Part shown: piece by piece, positions 13,258-20,655 of the stretch | Numbering within the stretch: the first letter of the stretch is position 1 | Layout of the letters: every line of letters begins with the position of its first letter | Made by a program: the position numbers and the translations under genes | Notes under the pieces: generated by a model | Databases searched by the model: none | The model's input: only the letters and a program-made list of their open reading frames with translations | What the model was told of the DNA's origin: nothing | Source of the DNA: RGIG4140 sp045532865 | GTDB lineage: Bacteria; Pseudomonadota; Alphaproteobacteria; CAAHEQ01; UBA3637 | Assembly (NCBI GenBank): GCA_045532865.1 | Contig: JAZSGT010000005.1 | Location: 1-20,739 of the forward strand | Length of the DNA stretch: 20,739 nt | Direction of reading: 5' to 3'

Positions 13258-14816
13258 TTATTACTTCTTCCTTTATCAACAGAAGGAACTCTTTCATCAT
13301 CAGGAGATGTTGGAACAGCTCGTGAAGCGCCTGACAAAGCATCAGGAGCCTGCCTTTGAGGCTGCTCAGGCATTTTTGTTGCTTGCCCTTTATCATCCAC
13401 ACGAACAATTGTTGCTTCGGCGTGTCCAACTTCAGCACGGCCAAGCGTTGTCTCTCTTTCGGATGTTCTTGAAGCTCTTTCACTGGTTTCTGCAGCACGA
13501 ACAATATTTCCCAATGGAGATGCCCCCTTCTGAGACGCTAATTCCTGCATACCCTTAGCAAGACCAATTTCTACCAATTTTGCAGCAGCCTGACCAAAAG
13601 CTTCAGGTTTCAGTTGACTGGTTTCTTGTTGAGCTGCTGTACGTAATTGTTGTTGCATAGCTTGATCTTTTTCTGCTTGAGAAACCAAAACAGAAGTTGG
13701 GATAATCGGAGCAGCCACACGTTGAGCCATCATTTGATCTTTTTCAGACTGCATTGTTGCCCGTTCATTCATTTGAACAGCTTTTTGAATTTGCCCCTGA
13801 ACACGTGCTTCTTGTTCCATTTTCACTTTAGAAATTTGTTCACTTAACAAAGTTGCTTTTTGCACATCAACCTTACTTTCCTTTTGAACAACTTGAGATG
13901 AAGAAACCTGCTTTTCAAAAATTTTACGTCTTTCTTCTTCTTTTAATCTTTTTTCTTCTTTTTCAACAGCTAAAAGAATTTTCTTAGCATCTTCTTTTGT
14001 AATAGCAATATTTTCTTTTTTAGGAACGGGAGCTCCAACTTTTGCAGGTCGTTGTGGTGTTTTTAAAATCTGAATAATATCTTTATTTTGAGATTTTATT
14101 TCTTTTTTTTGCAGCTCTTTTTCAATCGTAGCTGTCAAAGATTTTTTACCCACTTGCTCAACTTTTTTTTGCAAATCTGGGAGTATAGATTTAAGTTCCG
14201 AATCTTTATTTATCCGTTTTTTTAATACCTTAAACATTCTTTGCAAAAAAGACATATCATCTTTGCCTTTTGTCTTTTGTTTAAAATATTTCACAAGTTG
14301 ATTATTCAACAAAACGTCTTTTAAATATGCTTTAAATCCAAGTCCCAACAAAAGCTCGTCAAACATTGAATTTTTGACAGATAAATCTCCATTCCTTAAT
14401 TTGGCACCTTGAATACCATAAATCAACACATCAAAAAACTTTTGAAGAGGACTTCTTTGCTTTTTATTTGGATTATCAACCTGACGTTTTAAATCCATAT
14501 TTTCAGGCTGTTGTGGAACTTTTAAAAAAGGATCTTTTTGAACCGTTATCGGCTTTACAACCTCTTGAATAAGTTCATTTTCATCTTCAGCATCCTCTGT
14601 ATCACCAGATGTTTCTGTGTCATCATCGTCATCATCATCGTCTTCCTCAAAATCCTCATCTGTTTCTGGATCATCTGGATCTGTTGGAAAAGGTTTTTTC
14701 TTCTTACGTTTTTTCTTTTTTCGAACAGCATAAAACGGATCCAACTCTGATGGTGTCCCAATAACATTTTGTTCGGTTTGTTCTTCACCCGTTTTTTCAT
14801 CAATTTCAACTTGCAT
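13254..14816 (-). CDS. Large charged coiled-coil/disordered protein, unknown
   Basis: 520 residues, not recognised. In order: a basic block RKKKKRKKKK (32-41); an acidic block (46-82) with an eight-Asp run at 59-66; a possibly folded helical middle (about 122-250, SPLQKFFDVLIYGIQGAKLR through KSLTATIEKELQK); a Lys/Glu coiled-coil (about 272-360, KKILLAVEKEEKRLKEEERR); and a Gln/Ala/Glu/Ser-rich C-terminal half that looks disordered. No signal peptide, membrane segment or cysteine. Length and bias suggest a scaffold, polar or nucleoid-associated protein, or a secreted effector, but nothing decides between these. A consensus promoter and a strong Shine-Dalgarno (AGGGAGG) show the gene is real. 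It ends four bases inside the convergent slt gene, with no terminator between. Confidence 0.8.
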   Translation of the reverse strand: MQVEIDEKTGEEQTEQNVIGTPSELDPFYAVRKKKKRKKKKPFPTDPDDPETDEDFEEDDDDDDDDTETSGDTEDAEDENELIQEVVKPITVQKDPFLKVPQQPENMDLKRQVDNPNKKQRSPLQKFFDVLIYGIQGAKLRNGDLSVKNSMFDELLLGLGFKAYLKDVLLNNQLVKYFKQKTKGKDDMSFLQRMFKVLKKRINKDSELKSILPDLQKKVEQVGKKSLTATIEKELQKKEIKSQNKDIIQILKTPQRPAKVGAPVPKKENIAITKEDAKKILLAVEKEEKRLKEEERRKIFEKQVSSSQVVQKESKVDVQKATLLSEQISKVKMEQEARVQGQIQKAVQMNERATMQSEKDQMMAQRVAAPIIPTSVLVSQAEKDQAMQQQLRTAAQQETSQLKPEAFGQAAAKLVEIGLAKGMQELASQKGASPLGNIVRAAETSERASRTSERETTLGRAEVGHAEATIVRVDDKGQATKMPEQPQRQAPDALSGASRAVPTSPDDERVPSVDKGRSNN

Positions 14817-14846
14817 GGGCCCTCCCTGCTTTAAATTTATGTGTTT

Positions 14847-14875
14847 ATTATAGCAGAAACTCTTTTTTTTGGCAA
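14847..14875 (-). promoter_or_regulatory. Consensus promoter of the coiled-coil protein gene
   Basis: On the minus strand TTGCCA (14875-14870), 17 bp, TATAAT (14852-14847). The start would be near 14840, about 24 nt before the ATG at 14816. Confidence 0.7.
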
Positions 14876-14889
14876 TAAAAAACGTATTT

Positions 14890-14917
14890 TTGAAAATATT
14901 CTTGATTTTTGCATAAT
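14890..14917 (+). promoter_or_regulatory. Candidate gap promoter
   Basis: TTGAAA (14890-14895), 16 bp, CATAAT (14912-14917) is the best match upstream of gap. The roughly 70-nt leader holds a small CAGCA/TGCTG hairpin (14949-14961) and the Shine-Dalgarno AAAGGAG. Confidence 0.4.
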
Positions 14918-14992
14918 TTTGTGCCTAAATAAACCTCGATTAAAAATCCAGCAAAATGCTGAAAAAGTGAACTAGAATAAAGGAGATAATAT

Positions 14993-16003
14993 ATGACAGT
15001 TCGTGTTGCTATTAACGGTTTCGGCCGTATTGGACGTTTAGTCTATCGCGCTTTCTTAGAATCAGGACGTAAAGATATTGATATCGTTGCTATCAACGAC
15101 TTAGGCGATGCAAATGCAAATGCTTATCTTTTAAAATACGATTCAATTCACCGCGCAACACCTTTTGACGTTCGTGCAGAAGGTGAATACATCATTGCTG
15201 GCGATTATAAAACAAAAGTTATCGCTCAACGTGATCCAACACAACTTCCTTGGAAAGAAATGGATATCGATATCGTAATGGAATGTACAGGTATCTTCAC
15301 AGCTAAAGAAAAAGCTATGGTCCATATCAATGCTGGTGCAAAACGTGTTCTCGTTTCTGCTCCTTCACAAGGCGCTGACAAAACAATCGTTTATGGCGTT
15401 AACCAAGACACATTAACAGCTGAAGACCTCGTTGTTTCAAATGCTTCTTGCACAACAAACTGCTTGGCTCCTGTTGCTTATGTTTTGGATAAAGAATTTG
15501 GCATCGAACAAGGTTTCATGACAACAATTCACTCATATACAAACGATCAAAAAATCTTAGACCAAGTCCACAAAGACTTGTACCGTTCTCGTGCAGCTGC
15601 TATGAGCATGATTCCAACATCAACAGGTGCAGCAAAAGCTGTTGGTTTGGTTTTACCTCAATTAGCTGGCAAATTAGATGGTGTTTCAATCCGTGTTCCT
15701 ACACCAGACGTTTCAATCGTTGATGCAAACCTCATCTTGAAAAAAGCTGTCACAAAAGAAGAAGTTAATGCTGTAATGAAAAAATATTCAGAAACAGAAT
15801 TAAAAGGTGTTTTAGGTTACAATGAATTACCACTCGTTTCTGTTGACTTTACACACAACGCTCACTCTTCAACATTTGATGCAAACGGCACAAAAGTTAT
15901 GGGTGGAACACAATTACGTGTAATGAGCTGGTACGACAACGAATGGGGTTTCTCAAACCGTATGCTCGATACAGCTGCTTACATGGGTAGCTTAATTAAA
16001 TAA
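14993..16003 (+). CDS. gap: Glyceraldehyde-3-phosphate dehydrogenase
   Basis: 336 residues, the standard length for class I GAPDH. It oxidises and phosphorylates glyceraldehyde-3-phosphate to 1,3-bisphosphoglycerate with NAD+ in glycolysis. Seen: Rossmann start VAINGFGRIGRLVYRA (5-20); INDLGD (34-39), whose Asp36 indicates NAD+ rather than NADP+ preference; the active-site motif SNASCTTNCLAP (149-160) with catalytic Cys153; His180 in TTIHSYTNDQ; and MIPTSTGAAKAV, WYDNEWGFSNRM further on. The ATG follows AAAGGAG by seven nt. Codon use looks smoother and less AT-extreme than in neighbouring genes, as expected for high expression. It lies 108 bp upstream of pgk with a terminator between. Confidence 0.98.
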   Translation: MTVRVAINGFGRIGRLVYRAFLESGRKDIDIVAINDLGDANANAYLLKYDSIHRATPFDVRAEGEYIIAGDYKTKVIAQRDPTQLPWKEMDIDIVMECTGIFTAKEKAMVHINAGAKRVLVSAPSQGADKTIVYGVNQDTLTAEDLVVSNASCTTNCLAPVAYVLDKEFGIEQGFMTTIHSYTNDQKILDQVHKDLYRSRAAAMSMIPTSTGAAKAVGLVLPQLAGKLDGVSIRVPTPDVSIVDANLILKKAVTKEEVNAVMKKYSETELKGVLGYNELPLVSVDFTHNAHSSTFDANGTKVMGGTQLRVMSWYDNEWGFSNRMLDTAAYMGSLIK

Positions 16004-16012
16004 TTTTTAAAA

Positions 16013-16085
16013 GAGGCAAAAGCCTCCTTTAAAAAGGAAAGCTTTAGAAGGAGGGAATTGTAATTTTTTGCAAATCCCTCTTTTT
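16013..16085 (+). terminator. Double hairpin between gap and pgk
   Basis: A first hairpin pairs GAGGC (16013-16017) with GCCTC (16022-16026). A second pairs GAGGGAATTG (16051-16060) with CAAATCCCTC (16071-16080), with one A-A mismatch, and is followed by TTTTT. The second looks like a rho-independent terminator and would let only part of gap transcription reach pgk. Confidence 0.6.
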
Positions 16086-16111
16086 AATTTATTAACGATA
16101 AAGGAAATCAA

Positions 16112-17299
16112 ATGACATACAAAACATTAAATGACTTTGACTTTAATGGAAAAACTGTTTTTGTTCGTGCAGACTTAAACGTTCCTGCAAAAGAAGGTAA
16201 AATCACAGATACAACTCGTATCGACAGATTTGTTCCAACACTTAAAGAACTTGTTGAAAAAGGCGCAAAAGTTGTTGTTGCTTCTCACTTTGGCCGTCCA
16301 AAAGGTGAAAAAAATCCAGAATTTACAATGGCATTTTTAGCTCCTGCTTTGGAACAAGCAAGTGGTTTAAAAGTAACATTTGTGAACGACTGTATCGGCA
16401 ATGAAAGAGATACCATTATTCGCAACATGAACACTGGAGATGTCGTTTTACTTGAAAACCTTCGCTACTACGCTGGGGAAGAAAAAAATGATAAGACTTT
16501 TGCAGAACAGCTTGCAAGTGGTATCGATATTTATGTTGATGACGCATTCTCAACAGCTCACCGTGCACACGCTTCAACAGAGGGCATGGCTCACCTTTTA
16601 CCAAGAGCAGCCGGTCGCCTCATGCAAGAAGAATTAGAAGCTCTTGATAAAGCTCTTGGAAATCCAGAACGTCCAGCTGTTGCTGTTGTCGGAGGCTCAA
16701 AAGTTTCAACAAAACTTGATTTACTTGGTAACCTTGTTAAAAAAGTTGATTACCTCTGCATCGGTGGTGGTATGGCTCACACATTCTTGGCTGCAAAAGG
16801 CATCCCAATGGGTGAAGGTTCTCTTGTTGAAACTGGCATGATTTCAACAGCTAAAGAAATTATGGATAATGCAGGCAACTGCAAAATCGTTCTTCCTGTT
16901 GACCTTGTTTGGGCTGATAAATTTGGTGAAGGACAAACCCCACATACTTCTGATGCTGATGCTGTCCCAGCAGGCAAAGTTTTGTTAGATATCGGTGAAA
17001 AATCAGTTAAAGAATTTGTTGATGTTATTAAAAACTGCAAAACACTCATTTGGAATGGACCTGTCGGTGCTTTTGAATTAAAACCATTTGACAAAGGTAC
17101 AAATGACATTGCTGTTGAAGTTGCAAAACTTACAAAAGAAGGAAAACTCACATCTGTTGCTGGTGGTGGCGATACTGTTTCAGCACTTAAAAAAGCAGGT
17201 GCTGAACCTGATTTAACATACGTTTCAGCAGCTGGTGGTGCTTTCCTTGAATGGATGGAAGGCAAATCACTTCCTGGTGTTGCAATCTTGGAAAAATAA
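16112..17299 (+). CDS. pgk: Phosphoglycerate kinase
   Basis: 395 residues, matching the 390-400 norm. It transfers phosphate from 1,3-bisphosphoglycerate to ADP, the step after GAPDH. Seen: VFVRADLNVP (16-25) and TTRIDRFVPTL for substrate binding; SHFGRPKG (58-65); LLENLRYYAGEE; DDAFSTAHRAHAST; AVVGGSKVSTKLDLLGNL; GGGMAHTFL; WNGPVGAFE; and the nucleotide-loop VAGGGDTVSAL near the C-terminus. Start: AAAGGAAATCAA before the ATG. I see no strong promoter in the 108-bp gap, so expression probably comes from read-through of the gap transcript. A strong terminator follows. Confidence 0.98.
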   Translation: MTYKTLNDFDFNGKTVFVRADLNVPAKEGKITDTTRIDRFVPTLKELVEKGAKVVVASHFGRPKGEKNPEFTMAFLAPALEQASGLKVTFVNDCIGNERDTIIRNMNTGDVVLLENLRYYAGEEKNDKTFAEQLASGIDIYVDDAFSTAHRAHASTEGMAHLLPRAAGRLMQEELEALDKALGNPERPAVAVVGGSKVSTKLDLLGNLVKKVDYLCIGGGMAHTFLAAKGIPMGEGSLVETGMISTAKEIMDNAGNCKIVLPVDLVWADKFGEGQTPHTSDADAVPAGKVLLDIGEKSVKEFVDVIKNCKTLIWNGPVGAFELKPFDKGTNDIAVEVAKLTKEGKLTSVAGGGDTVSALKKAGAEPDLTYVSAAGGAFLEWMEGKSLPGVAILEK

Positions 17300-17315
17300 T
17301 TTTTCTAACCAAAAG

Positions 17316-17343
17316 AAAACCACCGAGAAATCGGTGGTTTTTT
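17316..17343. terminator. Terminator after pgk
   Basis: AAAACCACCGA (17316-17326) pairs with TCGGTGGTTTT (17331-17341) around GAAA and runs into further Ts. The A-run on the left could also help end the convergent minus-strand gene at 17374. Confidence 0.85.
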
Positions 17344-17373
17344 ATTTCTTTAATAATTAGGAAAAAATATCTA

Positions 17374-18555
17374 TTATTTTTCCATCAATGTGTTTTTCAA
17401 TATAGTAGAAAAAGTTCTCATTTCTTCTTTTGTTAAATTAAGACTTTTTTGTGTCAAATTAACAGGTTGCGCATTGCTTGAAAAAATACGCAACAAGCCT
17501 TTTTTTTCACTCTTTTTTTCTTGGGATTCAATTCTCTGACCTAAATCTGCAATTTTTTCATCTGAAAAACCAGCTTTTTTGAGTGCTGGGATTATTTCCT
17601 GAAACACTTTACCATAACCCACTTCTCTTAGATAATTCATTCCTCTCATTTGAGCGTTTTTACCTGAAAACATTGAACGTTTTACAAATGGATTTCTTTC
17701 AAGAATATCGTTGATCATATCATCATCAAGAGAATTATCATTGTCAGCATAACTTAAAGAGCTATTAAAAATCAGATCAAAATAATGACCTCTTTTCTTC
17801 AAAGCTCTAGACCCATGAGATGCATTCATCCAACAATCAATGCTTGCGGCCCGCGTTTCTAATGATGCCATTTGGGCTGCATATTGGCTCTGCGCATGGG
17901 CTAATTCTTTTGGAGAAAGATTCGCTACTGGTTCAAATTTTAAAAAATTTTTAGGAGCATCATTTGGGATTTTCTTTGGATTTTTTGCATAAGCAAACCA
18001 CTTGTTATAATTAACCATATAATGTTTACCAACATCTCTAATTTGTGCTTTTACAGGAGAGTTAGCAAACAAACTTGGCTCGGCTAAAAAGCGTTCACAG
18101 TAAATTTGATGGCTAAGTGCTTGAGGTTCTGCATCCACTAACAGCTTATTTTCTCTAAACCACCTTAAATCTTGAAGATCATGCATTGATTCGTGCAATA
18201 ATGTAGAAGATGCTAAAAACCTACTAAGGGCATTTTTATCCCAATCATCCTTATATGCAACATAAGCTATATCTGAAACACGACTATACTCACCTCCAGC
18301 ACCAGAATTAACCAATTCAGCCCCAGTTCTTTTTAAATTAAAATGAAGAATATCGCCTTTTTGAATCGCCTTGCGAATAAATTCTCTCCCGGTTGGTGTT
18401 AAACACGCTTCACGCAAAAGCATATTAAACATTTCTTCTTGTTTTTGTTGATCTTCACCTGAATCATGGACAATTCTTGAAATTTTACAAAACTCCTGAA
18501 GTTCCTCTTCGCTCATTCCATGATTTGTCTGCCCTTTAAATAGTTGTTTTGACAT
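17374..18555 (-). CDS. HExxH putative metallopeptidase, unknown family
   Basis: 393 residues. The zinc-protease motif HESMH is at 121-125 in STLLHESMHDLQDLRWF, preceded by a hydrophobic helix as usual for zincins. Glu143 in the following AEPQALSHQIYCE helix is a candidate third ligand. The segments KRTGAELVNSGAGGEYSRVSDIAYV (75-99) and WMNASHGSRAL (about 242-252) look conserved-domain-like. The arrangement resembles uncharacterised bacterial zincin domains such as DUF6782, a comparison made from memory. No signal peptide or membrane segment, so it acts in the cytoplasm or leaves by a non-Sec route. The C-terminus is helical, and a Lys/Glu-rich linker lies around 348-360. Shine-Dalgarno GGGAGGG; promoter at 18588-18616. 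Confidence 0.72.
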   Translation of the reverse strand: MSKQLFKGQTNHGMSEEELQEFCKISRIVHDSGEDQQKQEEMFNMLLREACLTPTGREFIRKAIQKGDILHFNLKRTGAELVNSGAGGEYSRVSDIAYVAYKDDWDKNALSRFLASSTLLHESMHDLQDLRWFRENKLLVDAEPQALSHQIYCERFLAEPSLFANSPVKAQIRDVGKHYMVNYNKWFAYAKNPKKIPNDAPKNFLKFEPVANLSPKELAHAQSQYAAQMASLETRAASIDCWMNASHGSRALKKRGHYFDLIFNSSLSYADNDNSLDDDMINDILERNPFVKRSMFSGKNAQMRGMNYLREVGYGKVFQEIIPALKKAGFSDEKIADLGQRIESQEKKSEKKGLLRIFSSNAQPVNLTQKSLNLTKEEMRTFSTILKNTLMEK

Positions 18556-18587
18556 ATATCCCTCCCCAAAATCTATAACACTCTTTT

Positions 18588-18616
18588 ATTATACAACATA
18601 AAAACTATCCCCTCAA
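18588..18616 (-). promoter_or_regulatory. Promoter of the HExxH gene
   Basis: Minus strand TTGAGG (18616-18611), 17 bp, TATAAT (18593-18588). It lies just downstream of the terminator that ends the next gene, so the HExxH gene seems to be separately transcribed. Confidence 0.55.
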
Positions 18617-18617
18617 C

Positions 18618-18653
18618 AAAAAAGGAATGCAAAAAAAAATGCATTCCTTTTTT
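18618..18653 (-). terminator. Terminator of the 79-residue protein gene
   Basis: AAAAAAGGAATGCA (18618-18631) pairs perfectly with TGCATTCCTTTTTT (18640-18653) around eight As. On the minus strand it ends in a U-run 21 bp after the stop of the gene at 18674. Confidence 0.85.
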
Positions 18654-18673
18654 CACACTCCTAAAAAACATTA

Positions 18674-18913
18674 TTATTCAGCAGAGGCTGTTTTTTGAGC
18701 CTTATATATATGCTGATATTGACCAACAATATGCCCAATAACAACACCTTGATGTTCTTTTTTCTCTTCAGTCACTTTTTGAACTAAAACATTTTCTTTT
18801 TGAACTTGTTCTTTTTGCTCAACCTTTGTTATATTGGGAGAAAACATTGTTCCAACAAAAAAAACAACAAAACACAAAACAGTCAAGCAAATTAATCGTT
18901 TTATCATACGCAT
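18674..18913 (-). CDS. Small secreted or membrane-anchored protein, unknown
   Basis: 79 residues. An N-terminal basic start MRMIKR and hydrophobic helix (about 7-23, LICLTVLCFVVFFVGTM) form a signal anchor or signal peptide. A Lys/Glu/Gln-rich stretch (about 30-54, KVEQKEQVQKENVLVQKVTEEKKEHQ, described by composition) precedes the tail GVVIGHIVGQYQHIYKAQKTASAE. A perfect promoter and an excellent Shine-Dalgarno (AGGAGGG, five nt before ATG) plus terminator show it is a real single-gene unit. It shares its layout with the small proteins at 19779, 20143 and 20383. Function unknown. Confidence 0.75.
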   Translation of the reverse strand: MRMIKRLICLTVLCFVVFFVGTMFSPNITKVEQKEQVQKENVLVQKVTEEKKEHQGVVIGHIVGQYQHIYKAQKTASAE

Positions 18914-18954
18914 GGCACCCTCCTAATACATAACTATACCTTCGTTATAATACT

Positions 18955-18982
18955 ATTGTATCATACTTTTGATTTTTGTCAA
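18955..18982 (-). promoter_or_regulatory. Promoter of the 79-residue protein gene
   Basis: Minus strand TTGACA (18982-18977), 16 bp, TACAAT (18960-18955). The leader is about 40 nt with a consensus Shine-Dalgarno. Confidence 0.65.
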
Positions 18983-19027
18983 TATATTTCGTTATAAATT
19001 AAAACAGTAACAAAAATATAAAACTTT

Positions 19028-19058
19028 ATCCCCCGAAAAGTTCTCATTCTCGGGGGAT
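19028..19058. terminator. Hairpin terminator downstream of the 216-residue protein gene
   Basis: ATCCCCCGA (19028-19036) pairs with TCGGGGGAT (19050-19058), unusually GC-rich for the region. The clean T-run lies on the plus side; on the minus strand, where the gene ends at 19077, the following tract is only moderately U-rich. Confidence 0.6.
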
Positions 19059-19076
19059 TTTTATAACTTATTAAAA

Positions 19077-19727
19077 TCACTGTTTCAATTGCAATAATTC
19101 ATTTGCGACCTCATCAGGTCTTTTTAACCTTTCATTCAACAAAAAAGATGCAAACTTACTTTTATCGAGAGAAGAATCTGTTTTCAGTTTTGATTTTAAA
19201 CTCCATTCAGCCGCAGATGCGATTAAATATTTTTTCATATCTGAATTGGGATTTTTTCTAACTTCAAGAATATAATCTTGAATAATAAGTGGAAATTTCA
19301 TATCCCCCGTAGCAGAATATGCACCCCACAAACAATCTAAATCCGAAGGATATTCAATCCCCTGATATCCTGTTTTTAACGACATATTAAATTGTTGACG
19401 ATTTTCATCTCCCATTTGAATTATTTTTTTCATTTCAGGCGTTAATGACTGTGATTTTATCTTATCTGCCAAATTTGGATTTTCATTTGTCAATGCAATA
19501 TAAAAACACATAGGGTATGCTGCCGACATAGGATCTTTTTTAAATTTCTCTTTATTTAAAAATTTTGAAAAAGTTTTAATCGCAAGCAAAGCATTTTCAT
19601 TACTTTTATAACGATGATAATTATCAACAAGCAAGCGATTGTCTTTCACTTGAGCCATACAGAGAAAAGAAATTGAAAGTATCAGAAAAAAACTGAATAT
19701 AAAACGAAACACAGAAAAATCTCCCAT
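19077..19727 (-). CDS. Secreted protein of 216 residues, unknown
   Basis: Signal peptide (hydrophobic FIFSFFLILSISFLCMAQ, about 9-26), then an all-helical hydrophilic protein with two cysteines in the mature part (PMCFYIALT and LDCLWGAYSATGD), which could form a disulfide. The alternating helices (DNYHRYKSNENALLAIKTF, YILEVRKN, LIASAAEWSL) hint at a small helical-repeat fold. No catalytic motif was recognised. Start choice: the ATG at 19727 has no Shine-Dalgarno, whereas a GTG at codon 6 (19712-19710) has GGGAG (19725-19721) eight nt upstream and would leave a normal compact signal peptide. I regard the GTG start as likely. Confidence 0.72.
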   Translation of the reverse strand: MGDFSVFRFIFSFFLILSISFLCMAQVKDNRLLVDNYHRYKSNENALLAIKTFSKFLNKEKFKKDPMSAAYPMCFYIALTNENPNLADKIKSQSLTPEMKKIIQMGDENRQQFNMSLKTGYQGIEYPSDLDCLWGAYSATGDMKFPLIIQDYILEVRKNPNSDMKKYLIASAAEWSLKSKLKTDSSLDKSKFASFLLNERLKRPDEVANELLQLKQ

Positions 19728-19778
19728 TTTAAATAATTAAATTTATATAATTCACAAATAAATTTTAAAAGATAAAAC

Positions 19779-19985
19779 TCATCTATCTTTTTGAGGAATC
19801 CAATAATTTGCTTTTTTAGGAACTGTATATTGTTTTAAAATCTTTTGAGGTGTATTTTCTTTTTTTTCTTCTTTTTTCATCTCAGAAGAAAGGTAATAAG
19901 CGCCTGCAATAATTGAAAAACTAACCAACAAACCAAATATTCCTGTTACAGCACAACTTTTAAATTCAGCTTTTGCAACATTCAT
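19779..19985 (-). CDS. Single-pass membrane microprotein, unknown
   Basis: 68 residues: a short N-terminus (1-10), one membrane helix (about 11-32, CAVTGIFGLLVSFSIIAGAYYL), then a Lys/Glu-rich stretch EMKKEEKKEN and a tail ending VPKKANYWIPQKDR. The strong Shine-Dalgarno AAAGGAG, seven nt before the ATG, supports a real gene. The layout is the same as in the two proteins that follow upstream on this strand. No known family recognised. Confidence 0.7.
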   Translation of the reverse strand: MNVAKAEFKSCAVTGIFGLLVSFSIIAGAYYLSSEMKKEEKKENTPQKILKQYTVPKKANYWIPQKDR

Positions 19986-20075
19986 AAAAAAACTCCTTTA
20001 TTACCTATACAAATATACTGAACCTATTCATAACAAAATACAAGTAAAATTGTTCAAACTTTAATAAAGTGACAT

Positions 20076-20115
20076 AAAAAAGAGCTGAGATTATTACTAA
20101 CCTCAACTCTTTTTT
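20076..20115 (-). terminator. Terminator of the two-gene microprotein unit
   Basis: AAAAAAGAGCTGAG (20076-20089) pairs with CTCAACTCTTTTTT (20102-20115), with one C-A mismatch, around a 12-nt loop. A- and T-runs lie on both sides. It lies 27 bp after the stop at 20143. Confidence 0.75.
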
Positions 20116-20142
20116 GTATTTTAAAGTAATAAAGAATACCAA

Positions 20143-20367
20143 TTAATTTGCTCTTTCTTTTTGATCGGCTTTTTGCTGATTGATTAGGAGGGGCATTTGA
20201 TTAGATTTTTGAATAACCCTAGGTACCGCTTCAACAGGTTTTATTTCCACTTCTTTTGAAGCAGAAAAAACACCCATATATGCCGCTGTACCTAACACAA
20301 TTAACAAGGCAGAACAAACACCTATATTTGAAATTGGTTCATAATCTTCACATACTTTTTTTTGCAT
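20143..20367 (-). CDS. Single-pass membrane microprotein, unknown (paralogue of the next gene)
   Basis: 74 residues. A short N-terminal segment with Cys6 is followed by one membrane helix (about 14-34, NIGVCSALLIVLGTAAYMGVF) and a tail of about 40 residues, ASKEVEIKPV through NQQKADQKERAN. The tail aligns with that of the 20383 protein without gaps over 36-54 (AS-K/Q-E, I/L-K/Q-P-V, Q-K) and again at P-I-Q-K-D, suggesting divergence from one ancestor. It starts 15 bp after the stop of the 20383 gene, so the two form an operon ended at 20076-20115. The Shine-Dalgarno is weak (AAAGAAA). Confidence 0.68.
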   Translation of the reverse strand: MQKKVCEDYEPISNIGVCSALLIVLGTAAYMGVFSASKEVEIKPVEAVPRVIQKSNQMPLLINQQKADQKERAN

Positions 20368-20382
20368 AATTAAATTTCTTTT

Positions 20383-20655
20383 TTATCTAGAATGCACAAA
20401 TTTTTCATTTTCCTTTAAACACAAAGCATCCACCTTTTGCGAACAAATAGGAACAGGTACTTTTTGCGCTATTTCTGTCCCTTTTGAAACTGGTTGGAGG
20501 TGTTTTTCTTGAGAGGCTAATGCGACAACAGATAGTATAACCATAAAGCCTAAAGTTGACCAGCCATTCTTATTAGAATGAAGCTCTTTTTCATAACGGC
20601 ATCTTAGTGAAAATGCCTCTTGTTCGAGTCTAAAATTTTTATTTTCTTTTATCAT
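20383..20655 (-). CDS. Single-pass membrane microprotein with charged N-terminus, unknown
   Basis: 90 residues. A hydrophilic, charged N-terminal segment (1-30, rich in Glu, Lys, Arg and Asn) is followed by one membrane helix (about 33-47, STLGFMVILSVVALA) and a C-terminal tail (48-90) with Cys71 and Cys79. The N-terminal segment is longer than in the neighbouring paralogue. It is the first gene of a two-gene unit. AAAGG lies six nt before the ATG. No enzymatic motif; it could be a small membrane regulator or complex subunit, but nothing in the sequence shows this. Positions 20656-20739 upstream show no further gene. Confidence 0.68.
   Translation of the reverse strand: MIKENKNFRLEQEAFSLRCRYEKELHSNKNGWSTLGFMVILSVVALASQEKHLQPVSKGTEIAQKVPVPICSQKVDALCLKENEKFVHSR

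Noticed and set aside
14538..14809. Two alternative frames over the Asp-rich part of the coiled-coil gene
   Set aside because: They arise from repetitive GAT/GAA codons read in other frames; the 520-codon frame has the promoter and Shine-Dalgarno.
16777..17265. 162-codon minus-strand frame inside pgk
   Set aside because: Antisense shadow of a clear pgk gene with no Shine-Dalgarno and no recognisable domain.
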